Below, in pieces: positions 56,137 to 64,000 of a stretch of DNA of 64,000 nucleotides. The first letter of the stretch is position 1; each line of letters begins with the position of its first letter. The notes under the pieces are model-generated. The model did not search any database. It was given only the letters and a program-made list of their open reading frames with translations, and was not told the origin of the DNA. Source of the DNA: Pseudomonas sp. GD04091 (GTDB lineage: Bacteria > Pseudomonadota > Gammaproteobacteria > Pseudomonadales > Pseudomonadaceae); contig NZ_JAOEBG010000002.1 of assembly GCF_029836165.1 (NCBI RefSeq), positions 336,081-400,080 of the forward strand, read 5' to 3'. The translations under genes were made by a program, and so were the position numbers.

Positions 56137-56406
56137 ATGCATGTTCATCAGACACATCCTGCGATCATCAAACGGCTGCGCCGTGCGGGCGGCCACCTCA
56201 ACAGCATCGTGGAGATGATCGAACAAGGACGCCCGTGCCTGGACGTCGCGCAACAACTTCAAGCTGTGGAGAAGGCCATCCAGCAAGCCAAGAAGACGCT
56301 GATCCAGGACCATCTAGATCATTGCCTGGAGGATATGGTCGGCCCCCTTGGACCTGAACAGCGCGACGCCATGACGGAGTTCAAGGAAATCACGCGGTAT
56401 CTATGA
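56137..56406 (+). CDS. CsoR/RcnR-family metal-sensing repressor (DUF156)
   Basis: This 89-residue all-helical protein has IIKRLRRAGGHLNSIVEMIEQGRPCLDV (split over about 10-37) with a Cys in the usual place, and LIQDHLDHCLEDMV (about 58-71) supplying His and Cys ligands. Such proteins are DNA-bound tetramers that release on binding Cu(I), Ni(II) or Co(II). The N-terminus MHVHQTHP adds His ligands, as in nickel/cobalt sensors, which fits hupE in the regulated operon. The frame is open further upstream, but the ATG at 56137 gives the family length and leaves the operator free. Confidence 0.9.
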   Translation: MHVHQTHPAIIKRLRRAGGHLNSIVEMIEQGRPCLDVAQQLQAVEKAIQQAKKTLIQDHLDHCLEDMVGPLGPEQRDAMTEFKEITRYL

Positions 56407-56451
56407 GCCAGCCCGTGAGCTGTCTGCGCGGATGGAAGCCTTGCTCGCGCG

Positions 56452-57363
56452 CTATCGCCTGCTAGTCAGATGGTTTCCTTTGAGGGGAACCAACCGTGTC
56501 GCGCACCAGGCCCATACCGCATCCACCGCCTGTCTCGGCGACGGCGACCGTTTGCGGACGAGAAAATAGTCGGGCTCCATGACCGCGCTCGCATCCGTCA
56601 CCTGAACCAGCCGGCCAGCATCAAGGTCAGCAGCCACGAAGGCACGGCACGCCAAGGCGACCCCCTGGCCCGCCAGGGCCGCATCCAGCGCCAGGGTGGT
56701 CTGGTTGAACACGGCTCCCGGGAGCTTGCCGCCGGTTTTCAGGAACTGCGGCCAGTGATCGTGGGAATCGTGCAGGAGCGGCAGCGCTCGCAACTGCTCC
56801 AGGCTCAAGGGAAGCGCCAGGCCGCTCGCCAGGTGCGGACTGGCCACCGCTACAAGCTCCTGCCGAAACAGCAACCGGGCTTCCAGGTCTGTCGGGAACG
56901 GCCCGCGGGTCATCCGCACGGCGATGTCCACTTGGTCGCGATCGAAGTCCGACAACGCTTCCGTTGCCACCGTGCGCAGGTCCACCTCGGGCAATGCGGC
57001 CTGCAGTTCGGCCAGGCGCGGGATCAGCAGCTTGGCGGCGACGGTTGGCGTCACGCTGATCGTCACCATGTCGGGACGCACCAGCAGCCGCCCGGTCGAT
57101 TCGGCCAGGGTGTCGAAAGCGCGGGTCACATCCACCAGGTAGGCCGCACCGCGCGGGGTGAGCGCCAGACCGCGCGCGAGGCGTTGAAACAGCGCGATGC
57201 CCAGATGTTCTTCCAGCGCACGCACCTGCTGCGCGACGGCGCCTTGCGTCACGCCCAGCTCTTCGGCCGCAGCGCGGAAGTTCAGCCTGCGGCCCGACGC
57301 CTCGAAGGCCCGCAGCGCATTCAATGGCGGGAGCTTGCGGCGAGATGGGATCATCGAAGACAT
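56452..57363 (-). CDS. LysR-family regulator, GcvA-like
   Basis: This 303-residue protein has an N-terminal winged helix-turn-helix (LNALRAFEASGRRLNFRAAAEELGVTQGAVAQQVRALEEHLG split over 13-55) and a periplasmic-binding-protein-like effector domain (about 95-295) with DFDRDQVDIAVRMTRGPFPT. It resembles GcvA-type regulators. It is divergent from an SDR gene with a 101-base gap containing AT-rich sequence, so it probably controls the SDR operon and itself; the effector is unknown. Confidence 0.9.
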   Translation of the reverse strand: MSSMIPSRRKLPPLNALRAFEASGRRLNFRAAAEELGVTQGAVAQQVRALEEHLGIALFQRLARGLALTPRGAAYLVDVTRAFDTLAESTGRLLVRPDMVTISVTPTVAAKLLIPRLAELQAALPEVDLRTVATEALSDFDRDQVDIAVRMTRGPFPTDLEARLLFRQELVAVASPHLASGLALPLSLEQLRALPLLHDSHDHWPQFLKTGGKLPGAVFNQTTLALDAALAGQGVALACRAFVAADLDAGRLVQVTDASAVMEPDYFLVRKRSPSPRQAVDAVWAWCATRLVPLKGNHLTSRR

Positions 57364-57464
57364 ATCCAGTAGTTTTTCTACATGCTACAGCTTTTATTCA
57401 TCGCGTGAAGTTTTACCGTTGCCTTGGGATAATTGAGCACTAGATCAAGATATTGGAGCTATTC

Positions 57465-58169
57465 ATGTCTGTAGAAAAAGTCGCACTCATCACCGCAGGC
57501 GGGTCCGGCATGGGCGCCGCCGCAGCCCGCAGGCTGGCCCAGGACGGCTACCGCGTCGCCGTGCTGTCCTCATCGGGCAAAGGTGAAGCACTGGCCCAGG
57601 AACTCGGCGGCGTGGGCGTCACCGGCTCGAACCAGTCGAACGACGACCTGCAGCGCCTCGTCGATCTGGCAATGGAGCGCTGGGGCCGTATCGACGCGCT
57701 GGTCAATTCCGCCGGCCACGGCCCGCGCGCGCCGATCCTCGACATCACCGACGAGGACTGGCACAAGGGCATGGAGGTTTATTTCCTCGGCGCCGTGCGG
57801 CCGGCCCGCCTGGTGGCGCCGATCATGGCGGCCCAGGGCGGCGGCGCCATCGTCAACATCTCCACGGCCTGGGCCTTCGAGCCTTCCGACATGTTCCCGA
57901 CCTCGGCCGTGTTCCGCGCAGGGCTGGCGAGCTTTACCAAAATCTTTGCCGACACCTACGCCGCGAAGAACATCCGCATGAACAACGTCCTGCCCGGCTG
58001 GATCGACAGCCTGCCCGGCACCGACGAGCGACGCGACAGCGTGCCAATGCGCCGCTACGGCAAGGCCGAGGAAATCGCCGCGACGATCGCCTTCCTGGTG
58101 TCGGACGGCGCGGGCTACATCACGGGCCAGAACATCCGGGTCGATGGTGGCATCACCCGTGCCGTCTGA
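57465..58169 (+). CDS. Short-chain dehydrogenase/reductase
   Basis: This 234-residue Rossmann-fold oxidoreductase has a nucleotide-binding TAGGSGMGAAAARRLA (Gly-rich, residues about 9-24), NSAGHGPRAP in place of NNAG, a catalytic region with NISTAWAF (Ser) and the C-terminal GYITGQNIRVDGG. The usual Tyr-x-x-x-Lys appears as SAVFRAGLASFTK, where the Tyr seems to be replaced by Phe; if so it is a divergent or non-catalytic member. The ATG at 57465 follows GGAGCT. It overlaps the next gene by 26 bases. Confidence 0.88.
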   Translation: MSVEKVALITAGGSGMGAAAARRLAQDGYRVAVLSSSGKGEALAQELGGVGVTGSNQSNDDLQRLVDLAMERWGRIDALVNSAGHGPRAPILDITDEDWHKGMEVYFLGAVRPARLVAPIMAAQGGGAIVNISTAWAFEPSDMFPTSAVFRAGLASFTKIFADTYAAKNIRMNNVLPGWIDSLPGTDERRDSVPMRRYGKAEEIAATIAFLVSDGAGYITGQNIRVDGGITRAV

Positions 58170-58746
58170 GCTGGCGCGCATCGACGCCGCGGCGTGGGTC
58201 CAGCTTGCCGCGGCAGCGGATGACCCGCAGCACGGCTTCCGCTACATCAACCTGTGCTCGGTGGATGCCAGTTCCAGGCCGCAGGCGCGCATGGTGGTGC
58301 TTCGGCATGCCGACGTCGCGCGGCGGCTGCTGGAGATCCACACCGATGTGCGCAGCGCCAAGTGGCGCGAGTTGGCCGCCAACCCGCAGGCCACGGCCCT
58401 GGGATTCTGCCCACAGGCACGGCTGCAACTGCGCTTGCAGGGCCTGGCCGAACTCCATGCGCCAGCCAGTGAGCGGGCCGAACGGGCCTGGCAGACGCTG
58501 CCGGCGTGGACGCGGCAGACCTATGCGGGCGGTCCACCGGGTGACGAGCTGGCGTTTGACGCGGCCCGCGAAGCCGCTCCAGGCGCGGCCGCGCATGAAG
58601 CGGATGGCAAGGCGCATTTCGGCGTGGTGACGTTCCGAGCGGAAGCACTGGACTGGTTCCAGTTGCAGCGACAGGGCAACCGGCGCGCGTGCTTTGCCTA
58701 TGGCGCGGACGGTGCGCTCGCCGGTAGCCAATGGGTCAATCCTTGA
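58144..58746 (+). CDS. Pyridoxamine 5'-phosphate oxidase-like flavin protein
   Basis: This 200-residue protein has the split-barrel PNPOx fold: FRYINLCSVDASSRPQARMVVLRHAD (about 32-58) is the FMN-binding block, and DWFQLQRQGNRRACFAYG (about 170-187) resembles the C-terminal PNPOx region. It probably binds FMN or F420 and reduces or oxidises small substrates. Overlap with the SDR gene shows joint expression. It might act with the SDR on a compound that the LysR protein senses. Confidence 0.83.
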   Translation: MVASPVPSELARIDAAAWVQLAAAADDPQHGFRYINLCSVDASSRPQARMVVLRHADVARRLLEIHTDVRSAKWRELAANPQATALGFCPQARLQLRLQGLAELHAPASERAERAWQTLPAWTRQTYAGGPPGDELAFDAAREAAPGAAAHEADGKAHFGVVTFRAEALDWFQLQRQGNRRACFAYGADGALAGSQWVNP

Positions 58747-58849
58747 CCTTTCGATTTTTCACCTGATTCGCTCGGCACGTGCCGCAGCGCATCCGAGCGG
58801 TCTTTCTTGAAGGAGGCGCGCTCCACGCTTTATTCCACAGGGGGACACC

Positions 58850-59725
58850 ATGCTTCGCGCTTATGCGGCCCTGGCCGCACTCGGTCTCATTTGGGGGACG
58901 AACTTCATCTACATGAAATGGGCGACCGAGCTGATCTCCCCCATGCAGACGGTCCTCATGCGCGTGGTCTTCGGCTTCTTGCCGCTGGCGGCCATGGCCT
59001 GGCGGGCCAAGGTCATCACCCGCGAGCAATGGCGCGTTCTGCCGCATTTCGCGGTCATGTCGGTGCTGGCGACGAGCTTCTACTACTACGGTTTCGTCGC
59101 CGGAACCGCCTTGCTGCCCACGAGCGTCGCCGGCTTGTTGAGCGGGTCGATCCCCATCTTCACCTTTCTCTGTGCCTTCCTGTTCCTGCGCGAAGAGCGT
59201 CCGACCGGACGCATGGCAGCGGGCATCGCCCTGGGCTTTGTGGGGATCGTCCTGAGCGCGCGCCCCTGGGAGGGCGCGCACGGTGTTTCGCTGCTTGGCG
59301 TGTTCTGGATGATCGCCGGAACGTTGAGCCTCGGCGCGTCCTTCGTCTATGCGAGGCGCTACCTCTCTCCCTTGGGCCTGCCGCCGCTGGCGCTGGCCAC
59401 ATGGCAGACAGGGCTGGCGGTGCTGACGCTGCTGGTCCTCACTGACCTCCACGGCATCACGGCGATCTCGGCGGACGTTCACGCCATGCTGGGCGCGATC
59501 ATCGGGCTGGGCATGCTGGGCACCGGCGGGGCGTTCCTGATCTACTACTACATCATCCAGAAGCTCGGGCCGGTGCGCGCCTCCGGTGCGACTTACATCG
59601 CGCCTGTCGTCGCGGTCGTCATCGGCGCAGCGGTCGGAGAGCACGTCTCCGGGATCGAACTGCTGGCGCTGGCGCTAATCCTCGGCGGCGTGGTGCTGAT
59701 CCAGACCGCGAAGCGCAGCGCCTAG
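58850..59725 (+). CDS. EamA-family (DMT) exporter
   Basis: This 291-residue protein has ten membrane helices formed by two EamA repeats (about 5-135 and 150-285). It begins with LRAYAALAALGLIWGTNFIYMKWA and includes FLFLREERPTGRMAAGIALGFVGI at the end of repeat one and an analogous ATYIAPVVAVVIGAAVGE in repeat two. Such carriers export amino acids or metabolites. It is in line with the SDR and PNPOx-like genes after a 103-base gap. Confidence 0.9.
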   Translation: MLRAYAALAALGLIWGTNFIYMKWATELISPMQTVLMRVVFGFLPLAAMAWRAKVITREQWRVLPHFAVMSVLATSFYYYGFVAGTALLPTSVAGLLSGSIPIFTFLCAFLFLREERPTGRMAAGIALGFVGIVLSARPWEGAHGVSLLGVFWMIAGTLSLGASFVYARRYLSPLGLPPLALATWQTGLAVLTLLVLTDLHGITAISADVHAMLGAIIGLGMLGTGGAFLIYYYIIQKLGPVRASGATYIAPVVAVVIGAAVGEHVSGIELLALALILGGVVLIQTAKRSA

Positions 59726-59740
59726 CGCGTGCAGCCCCTT

Positions 59741-60724
<984 letters not shown>

Positions 60725-60789
60725 TTACAGGGTCCGGCCGGAGTCCGCGCCGGCGGCTCCGCCCGTGACCACGGTCTTCCTTCAGCGGC

Positions 60790-61047
60790 TCACTGAAGGC
60801 CAAGCGCCTTCATCAGCCCCGGTTTCTGGCTTGCGAAGGTGCCATAGAAGATCTCGTTGCCGACGATCGTGATCGGGGCCACGCGCACGCCGGTTCGTGA
60901 CTTGGCCTCCGCGGAAATCTTCGGGTCGGTCAGGTCGCGCTCTTCAAACGCGATGCCCTGCTGGGACAGCCACTCCTTCAGCGCCCGGCAGTCCGGGCAC
61001 GTCGGAGTGCTGTAGATGAGGATGTGCGGGGTGCTGGCCTGGGTCAT
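60790..61047 (-). CDS. Glutaredoxin-family protein
   Basis: This 85-residue cytoplasmic protein with the thioredoxin fold has the redox motif STPTCPDCRALKEWL (CPDC, about 20-23), the cis-Pro region RVAPITIVGNEIFYG and a C-terminal helix. It reduces disulfides or binds metal in the NrdH/glutaredoxin manner. It lies 10 bases downstream of the tandem DUF305 gene, so it is in the same copper-type operon. The start at 61047 is the ATG that gives the compact family length. Confidence 0.88.
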   Translation of the reverse strand: MTQASTPHILIYSTPTCPDCRALKEWLSQQGIAFEERDLTDPKISAEAKSRTGVRVAPITIVGNEIFYGTFASQKPGLMKALGLQ

Positions 61048-61057
61048 GGTCGCGCCT

Positions 61058-61756
61058 TCACTTGCCCCGAGCGGCAAGCCAACTCTTCATCATGGCGATC
61101 TCGCCTTCCTGCGCGGAGATGACTTCCTCGGCCAGCTTGCGGACCTCCGGGTCCTTGCCGTACTGCAGCGCCACCTTGGCCATGTCGATCGCGCCCTGGT
61201 GGTGCGGGATCATGCCGCGCATGAAGTCCACATCGGCGTCGCCGCTGAAGTCGATCATCATGTCCGCGTGCATGCGGTCGTTGCCGGCACGGTAGGCGGC
61301 CGTCGAGGCATCGCCCGAGCTGCCGGCCGCCGCCTGCTGGCCGTTCTCGCCGAGCCACTTGTTCATCATGGCGATTTCACCTTCCTGCGCGGAGATGACC
61401 TCCTGGGCCAGCTTGCGGACCTCCGGGTCCTTGCCGTGCTGCAGCGCCACCTTCGCCATGTCGATCGCGCCCTGGTGATGCGGGATCATGCCGCGCATGA
61501 AATCGACGTCGGCGTTGCCAGTGAACTGCGCCCCCATCCCGGCGTGCATCTGGTCGTTCACGGCACGATACGCGGTCGTGGAGGGACTGTCCGTGGACGA
61601 CGCACTCGACGGCATCGCGTGCCCCTGGTGACCTCCGCTGGCGATGGCCTGCGCCGCCTCACCCGACGGGTCCACCTTCTTCTGGACGGCCACCAGGCCC
61701 GCGGCGACCACCACCGCTCCGACGATGAACAAGAGGCTGAACTTGTTGACCTTCAT
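61058..61756 (-). CDS. Tandem DUF305 protein, membrane-anchored
   Basis: This 232-residue protein has an N-terminal signal/anchor helix (about 7-25), a His/Ser linker ([11 protein letters not shown]) and two near-identical DUF305 domains (about 60-140 and 150-230). Each carries MHAxM and the segment [23 protein letters not shown]. The Met and His residues of these helical domains bind copper in CopM-type proteins. The two domains must result from a recent internal duplication. A promoter with a 19-base spacer lies 34 bases upstream of the ATG. Confidence 0.9.
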   Translation of the reverse strand: MKVNKFSLLFIVGAVVVAAGLVAVQKKVDPSGEAAQAIASGGHQGHAMPSSASSTDSPSTTAYRAVNDQMHAGMGAQFTGNADVDFMRGMIPHHQGAIDMAKVALQHGKDPEVRKLAQEVISAQEGEIAMMNKWLGENGQQAAAGSSGDASTAAYRAGNDRMHADMMIDFSGDADVDFMRGMIPHHQGAIDMAKVALQYGKDPEVRKLAEEVISAQEGEIAMMKSWLAARGK

Positions 61757-61789
61757 GAAAAACTCCTTGATGTGAGGTTGATGGGATCC

Positions 61790-61820
61790 AATGTACGGAT
61801 TCCCATGGTTGGAAGGTCAA
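61790..61820 (-). promoter_or_regulatory. MerR-family-type promoter of the tandem DUF305 operon
   Basis: On the minus strand -35 TTGACC (61820-61815) and -10 TACATT (61795-61790) are 19 bases apart, with an imperfect dyad CCTTCCAACCATGGGAA across the spacer. This closely resembles CueR-type sites. Confidence 0.75.
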
Positions 61821-61901
61821 GCCCCTGCAGCAAAAAAATGTCGATCGTTCTGCAACAGGGTGCAAAAAGACGGCGTGACCGCTCGTTTCTGCTGAGCAGA
61901 C

Positions 61902-61932
61902 TTGACCTTACAACGGTGGCAAACAATAGGCT
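61902..61932 (+). promoter_or_regulatory. MerR-family-type promoter facing the single DUF305 gene
   Basis: -35 TTGACC (61902-61907), a 19-base spacer (TTACAACGGTGGCAAACAA) and -10 TAGGCT (61927-61932). It faces away from the promoter at 61790-61820 and precedes the DUF305 ATG by 110 bases. Confidence 0.6.
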
Positions 61933-62042
61933 TGAAGTCGTAGACCAGGCATAGCTCCTATCCGCTCTTGCATGCGCTTTTTGTCCCCGCCCGCTGGGCC
62001 GATGCGCCATATGAACCGATAGAACCCATGAAAGGAAGATCC

Positions 62043-62345
62043 ATGACGACCAATAAACACGCCAACCACGGCGCCAGTGCGACCTCCGATAACCCGGCAA
62101 TTCGGGCTTATCAAGAGGCCAACGACAAAATGCACGGCGATATGACCATCGAATTCACGGGGGATGCGGACACAGATTTCATGCGCGGCATGATCCCGCA
62201 TCACCAGGGCGCGATCGACATGGCGAAAGTGGTGCTCGCCCATGGCTCAGATGCCGAGGTTCGCCAACTCGCCGAGGATGTGATCCGCGCCCAGGAAGGC
62301 GAGATCGCCAAGATGAAGAAGTGGCTGTCCGACCGCGGTCTCTGA
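62043..62345 (+). CDS. Single-domain DUF305 protein
   Basis: This 100-residue DUF305 protein has [20 protein letters not shown] and [19 protein letters not shown] (about 33-66). No signal peptide is evident from the start used (ATG 62043, with AAAGGAAG in front); an upstream ATG at 62028 adds only MKGRS. It would then be cytoplasmic, unlike its neighbour. The sequence is about two thirds identical to each repeat of the divergent tandem protein, so the three domains are one local family. Confidence 0.88.
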   Translation: MTTNKHANHGASATSDNPAIRAYQEANDKMHGDMTIEFTGDADTDFMRGMIPHHQGAIDMAKVVLAHGSDAEVRQLAEDVIRAQEGEIAKMKKWLSDRGL

Positions 62346-62494
62346 TCGCCTTCCCGAAAGAAACCATTTCGCAGGGCCACGTCAGCGAAGACGAAAGAAA
62401 CGAAGGCGGATCGCCTCCTTCGCATTTTCCCTGTTGGTGATGGCTCGACTCTCGAACGGAGCATTCGAGTACCTGCGTAATTCGAGGAACCAAC

Positions 62495-62953
62495 ATGAAC
62501 AACCAGACTTGGCGGCGCAAAGCGCTTGCGGTTGCGGTAGGCCTTGCGGTGCTGAATGGCGGACTGGCCGTGGCCGATGAGAAACAACCGCCCTCCAAAT
62601 CAACAGTCAATACCGACCGAATTGCCGATACACCGGCTGATTCAAGCTCGGCGCGCATGGTGAAGACGCCCGGTGCGCCGGACATGAGCGAAGCGGATTT
62701 CCAGCGCGGCACCGAAATCTATTTTCAACGGTGCGTGGTCTGTCATGGCGCGCAGCGCGAGGGCGGCACCGGCAAGCCGCTGACGCCGGAAATTACCCAG
62801 GCGCGTGGCGAGGCCGCGCTCAATACCTTCATCACCCACGGCACGGCCGGCGTCCATAACTGGGGCACATCGGGCGTCCTGAGCAAACAGGAAATCACCG
62901 TCATGTCCCGCTTCATCATGCACAAGCCCCCGGCGGCGCCCGCGCAGCGGTGA
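62495..62953 (+). CDS. Single-haem c-type cytochrome related to the NirS c-domain
   Basis: This 152-residue periplasmic protein has a signal peptide ending LAVADEK (about 28) and one haem c site CVVCH (about 80-84). The stretch MSEADFQRGTEIYFQRC (about 64-80), GKPLTPEITQARG and NWGTSG match the N-terminal cytochrome c domain of cd1 nitrite reductase NirS. A distal Met could come from IMHKPP or MSRFIM near the end. The d1 part of NirS is absent and no nir genes are nearby, so it is a stand-alone electron carrier. Confidence 0.88.
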   Translation: MNNQTWRRKALAVAVGLAVLNGGLAVADEKQPPSKSTVNTDRIADTPADSSSARMVKTPGAPDMSEADFQRGTEIYFQRCVVCHGAQREGGTGKPLTPEITQARGEAALNTFITHGTAGVHNWGTSGVLSKQEITVMSRFIMHKPPAAPAQR

Positions 62954-63038
62954 GGCAAGCGCTTTTCCTCAGAACCCAAGGCAATTGCGCTGGTGACTTG
63001 ATGAATATCTGACGCGCCGGTTATCGAACCTTGTCTCG

Positions 63039-63560
63039 ATGAAATCGAAATCCCGAATGAAGCTACCAACCACGAAGCAGGAACTCCTCGACAAGGTTCG
63101 CGCCAGTCACCGAAAACTCAATGTGGAAACTGCCACGGTTTCCGCAGAACACTACCGGCACACCGCCATGATCTGGCAGGAGCCGCGCCTGCACACCAAC
63201 GCTGCGATGGTACTGGTGGACGTCATCGTCTGGAACACGATGATCCTGCAGTTCGCGCACGATCGGACGCCCGGACCTTCGGCGTCCTTTTACTCGGCGA
63301 GTGCGATGGCGCAGCGGGCCGAGCGTCTTTCTGCCGGCTTCCAACGCCGTTTCGCGGGCAGAGACCTTCGCGAGTTGGCAACCATGCTCACGGAGGGGCA
63401 GAACCGGGTGCTCGATTGCGTGGCGCACCATTCGGACGCCTCGCTTTTCGATCCCGCGGTGAGCCCGATGAAGACCCTAGGGCGCAAGATCCAGTTCTTC
63501 ACCTCCACCGCCTACGACGACGCGCTGTCGAAGCTGCGGCAGTGGAAGCAGGTGCTGTAG
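63039..63560 (+). CDS. Hypothetical four-helix protein, possibly ClbS/DfsB-like
   Basis: This 173-residue helical, soluble protein has a start, KLPTTKQELLDKVRASHRKLN, that resembles the DUF1706 (ClbS/DfsB) family, whose members bind or neutralise small toxic molecules. The remainder (SLFDPAVSPMKTLGRKIQFFTSTAYDDALSKLRQW) fits a DinB-like bundle but is not diagnostic. An alternative start is the ATG at 63057. Little else can be said. Confidence 0.5.
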   Translation: MKSKSRMKLPTTKQELLDKVRASHRKLNVETATVSAEHYRHTAMIWQEPRLHTNAAMVLVDVIVWNTMILQFAHDRTPGPSASFYSASAMAQRAERLSAGFQRRFAGRDLRELATMLTEGQNRVLDCVAHHSDASLFDPAVSPMKTLGRKIQFFTSTAYDDALSKLRQWKQVL

Positions 63561-63606
63561 CGGCCGAGGCGACCCACCGCGCGGAGCGCCTGCCGCACCG
63601 GCCCGA

Positions 63607-64000
63607 TCAGACCGGACCCGGCCGCGCCGGCTTTCGCGCGGCCTGCCACAGCAGCGGCACCAGGATCAGCGCCAGGGCCGGGAAGATCATCCAGTTGACC
63701 GCCTGCCAGCCCGAGCTGTGCAGGATCGAGCCCGCGAGGAACGACACGGCGGCCGTGGCGGCGAACACGAAGAAGTCGTTCATTCCCTGCGCCTTGCTGC
63801 GCTCGGCCGGGGTGTGGCAGTCGGTGACCATCGCCGTCGCGCCGATGAAGCTGAAGTTCCAGCCGATGCCCAGCAGCGCCAGCGAGCCCCAGAAGTGGGA
63901 CAGCCCGAGCCCGCCCAGGGCCACCACCCCGGAGGCGGCGAGCAGCACCATGCCCACGGCGGTCACGCGCTCCTTGCCGTAGCGCACCATCAGGCGCCCG
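63607..64000 (-). CDS. MFS transporter, C-terminal part
   Basis: The frame enters from the right edge of the window; 131 residues with four membrane helices are visible, corresponding to the last third of a 12-helix transporter. MVRYGKERVTAVGMVLLAASG and WNFSFIGATAMVTDCHTPAERSKAQGMNDFFVF (split) are typical of the MFS loop-helix pattern between helices 8 and 11. The substrate cannot be told. Confidence 0.8.
   Translation of the reverse strand, partial: GRLMVRYGKERVTAVGMVLLAASGVVALGGLGLSHFWGSLALLGIGWNFSFIGATAMVTDCHTPAERSKAQGMNDFFVFAATAAVSFLAGSILHSSGWQAVNWMIFPALALILVPLLWQAARKPARPGPV

Noticed and set aside
57453..57464. Earlier start of the SDR gene four codons upstream (TTG-type)
   Set aside because: The ATG at 57465 has a good GGAGCT ribosome site at the right distance and gives the normal SDR N-terminus.

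Overview
The window is high-GC DNA (AT-richer only inside some integron cassettes) and reads as a large piece of an integrative and conjugative element (ICE) of the clc/PAGI-2/PFGI-1 type, whose mating-pair genes form the GI-type (MPF-G) type IV secretion system. Such elements are typical of Pseudomonas aeruginosa and of Burkholderiales such as Achromobacter. The host cannot be fixed from this window, because no chromosomal housekeeping anchor, integrase or att site is visible.

Bases 1-28001 hold the transfer module: a PilL-type lipoprotein, TIGR03759, a lytic transglycosylase, TIGR03765, TraD, TIGR03747, then (after a copper cargo block) RAQPRD, TIGR03758, 03745, 03750, 03746, 03749, 03752, 03751, the VirB4-like ATPase, a DsbA-like protein, TIGR03757, 03756, 03755, TraG-N, DUF3742, a RES/Xre toxin-antitoxin pair and the MobH relaxase. 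The copper block (6499-9946) carries a Cu(I)/Ag(I) P-type ATPase, a DUF2789 protein and a CopZ-like chaperone. A repeated sequence element sits 66-69 bases before the first gene of three transfer gene blocks.

A metal operon (CsoR/RcnR regulator, His-rich membrane protein, hupE, membrane anchor protein; 56406 down to 28052) was split in the hupE signal peptide by a 26,096-bp nested transposon (29414-55509) flanked by a 5-bp duplication AAGAA. Inside it, from left: a Tn1403-like arm (dksA, usp, truncated sulP); IS6100; a class 1 integron with cassettes aac(6')-I, blaGES (Lys104/Asn170), a small segment without a clear gene, aac(6')-Ib' (Ser119), cmlA and a blaOXA-2-group gene, then qacEdelta1-sul1-orf5; a truncated resolvase; and a mer transposon (merRTPADE-urf2-tnpR-tnpA). 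The tnpA of the mer transposon is itself interrupted by a 5,470-bp Tn5393 (strA-strB) flanked by CTCTC duplications.

Right of the transposon (56452-64000) is ordinary cargo: a LysR regulator with an SDR, a flavin-dependent oxidase-like protein and an EamA exporter; a complete kdsA; a glutaredoxin; DUF305 copper-type proteins driven by two divergent MerR-family-type promoters with 19-bp spacers; a single-haem cytochrome related to the c-domain of NirS; and the end of an MFS transporter. Together the element combines self-transfer, copper, mercury and probably nickel/cobalt handling, and resistance to aminoglycosides, beta-lactams, chloramphenicol, sulfonamide and streptomycin.
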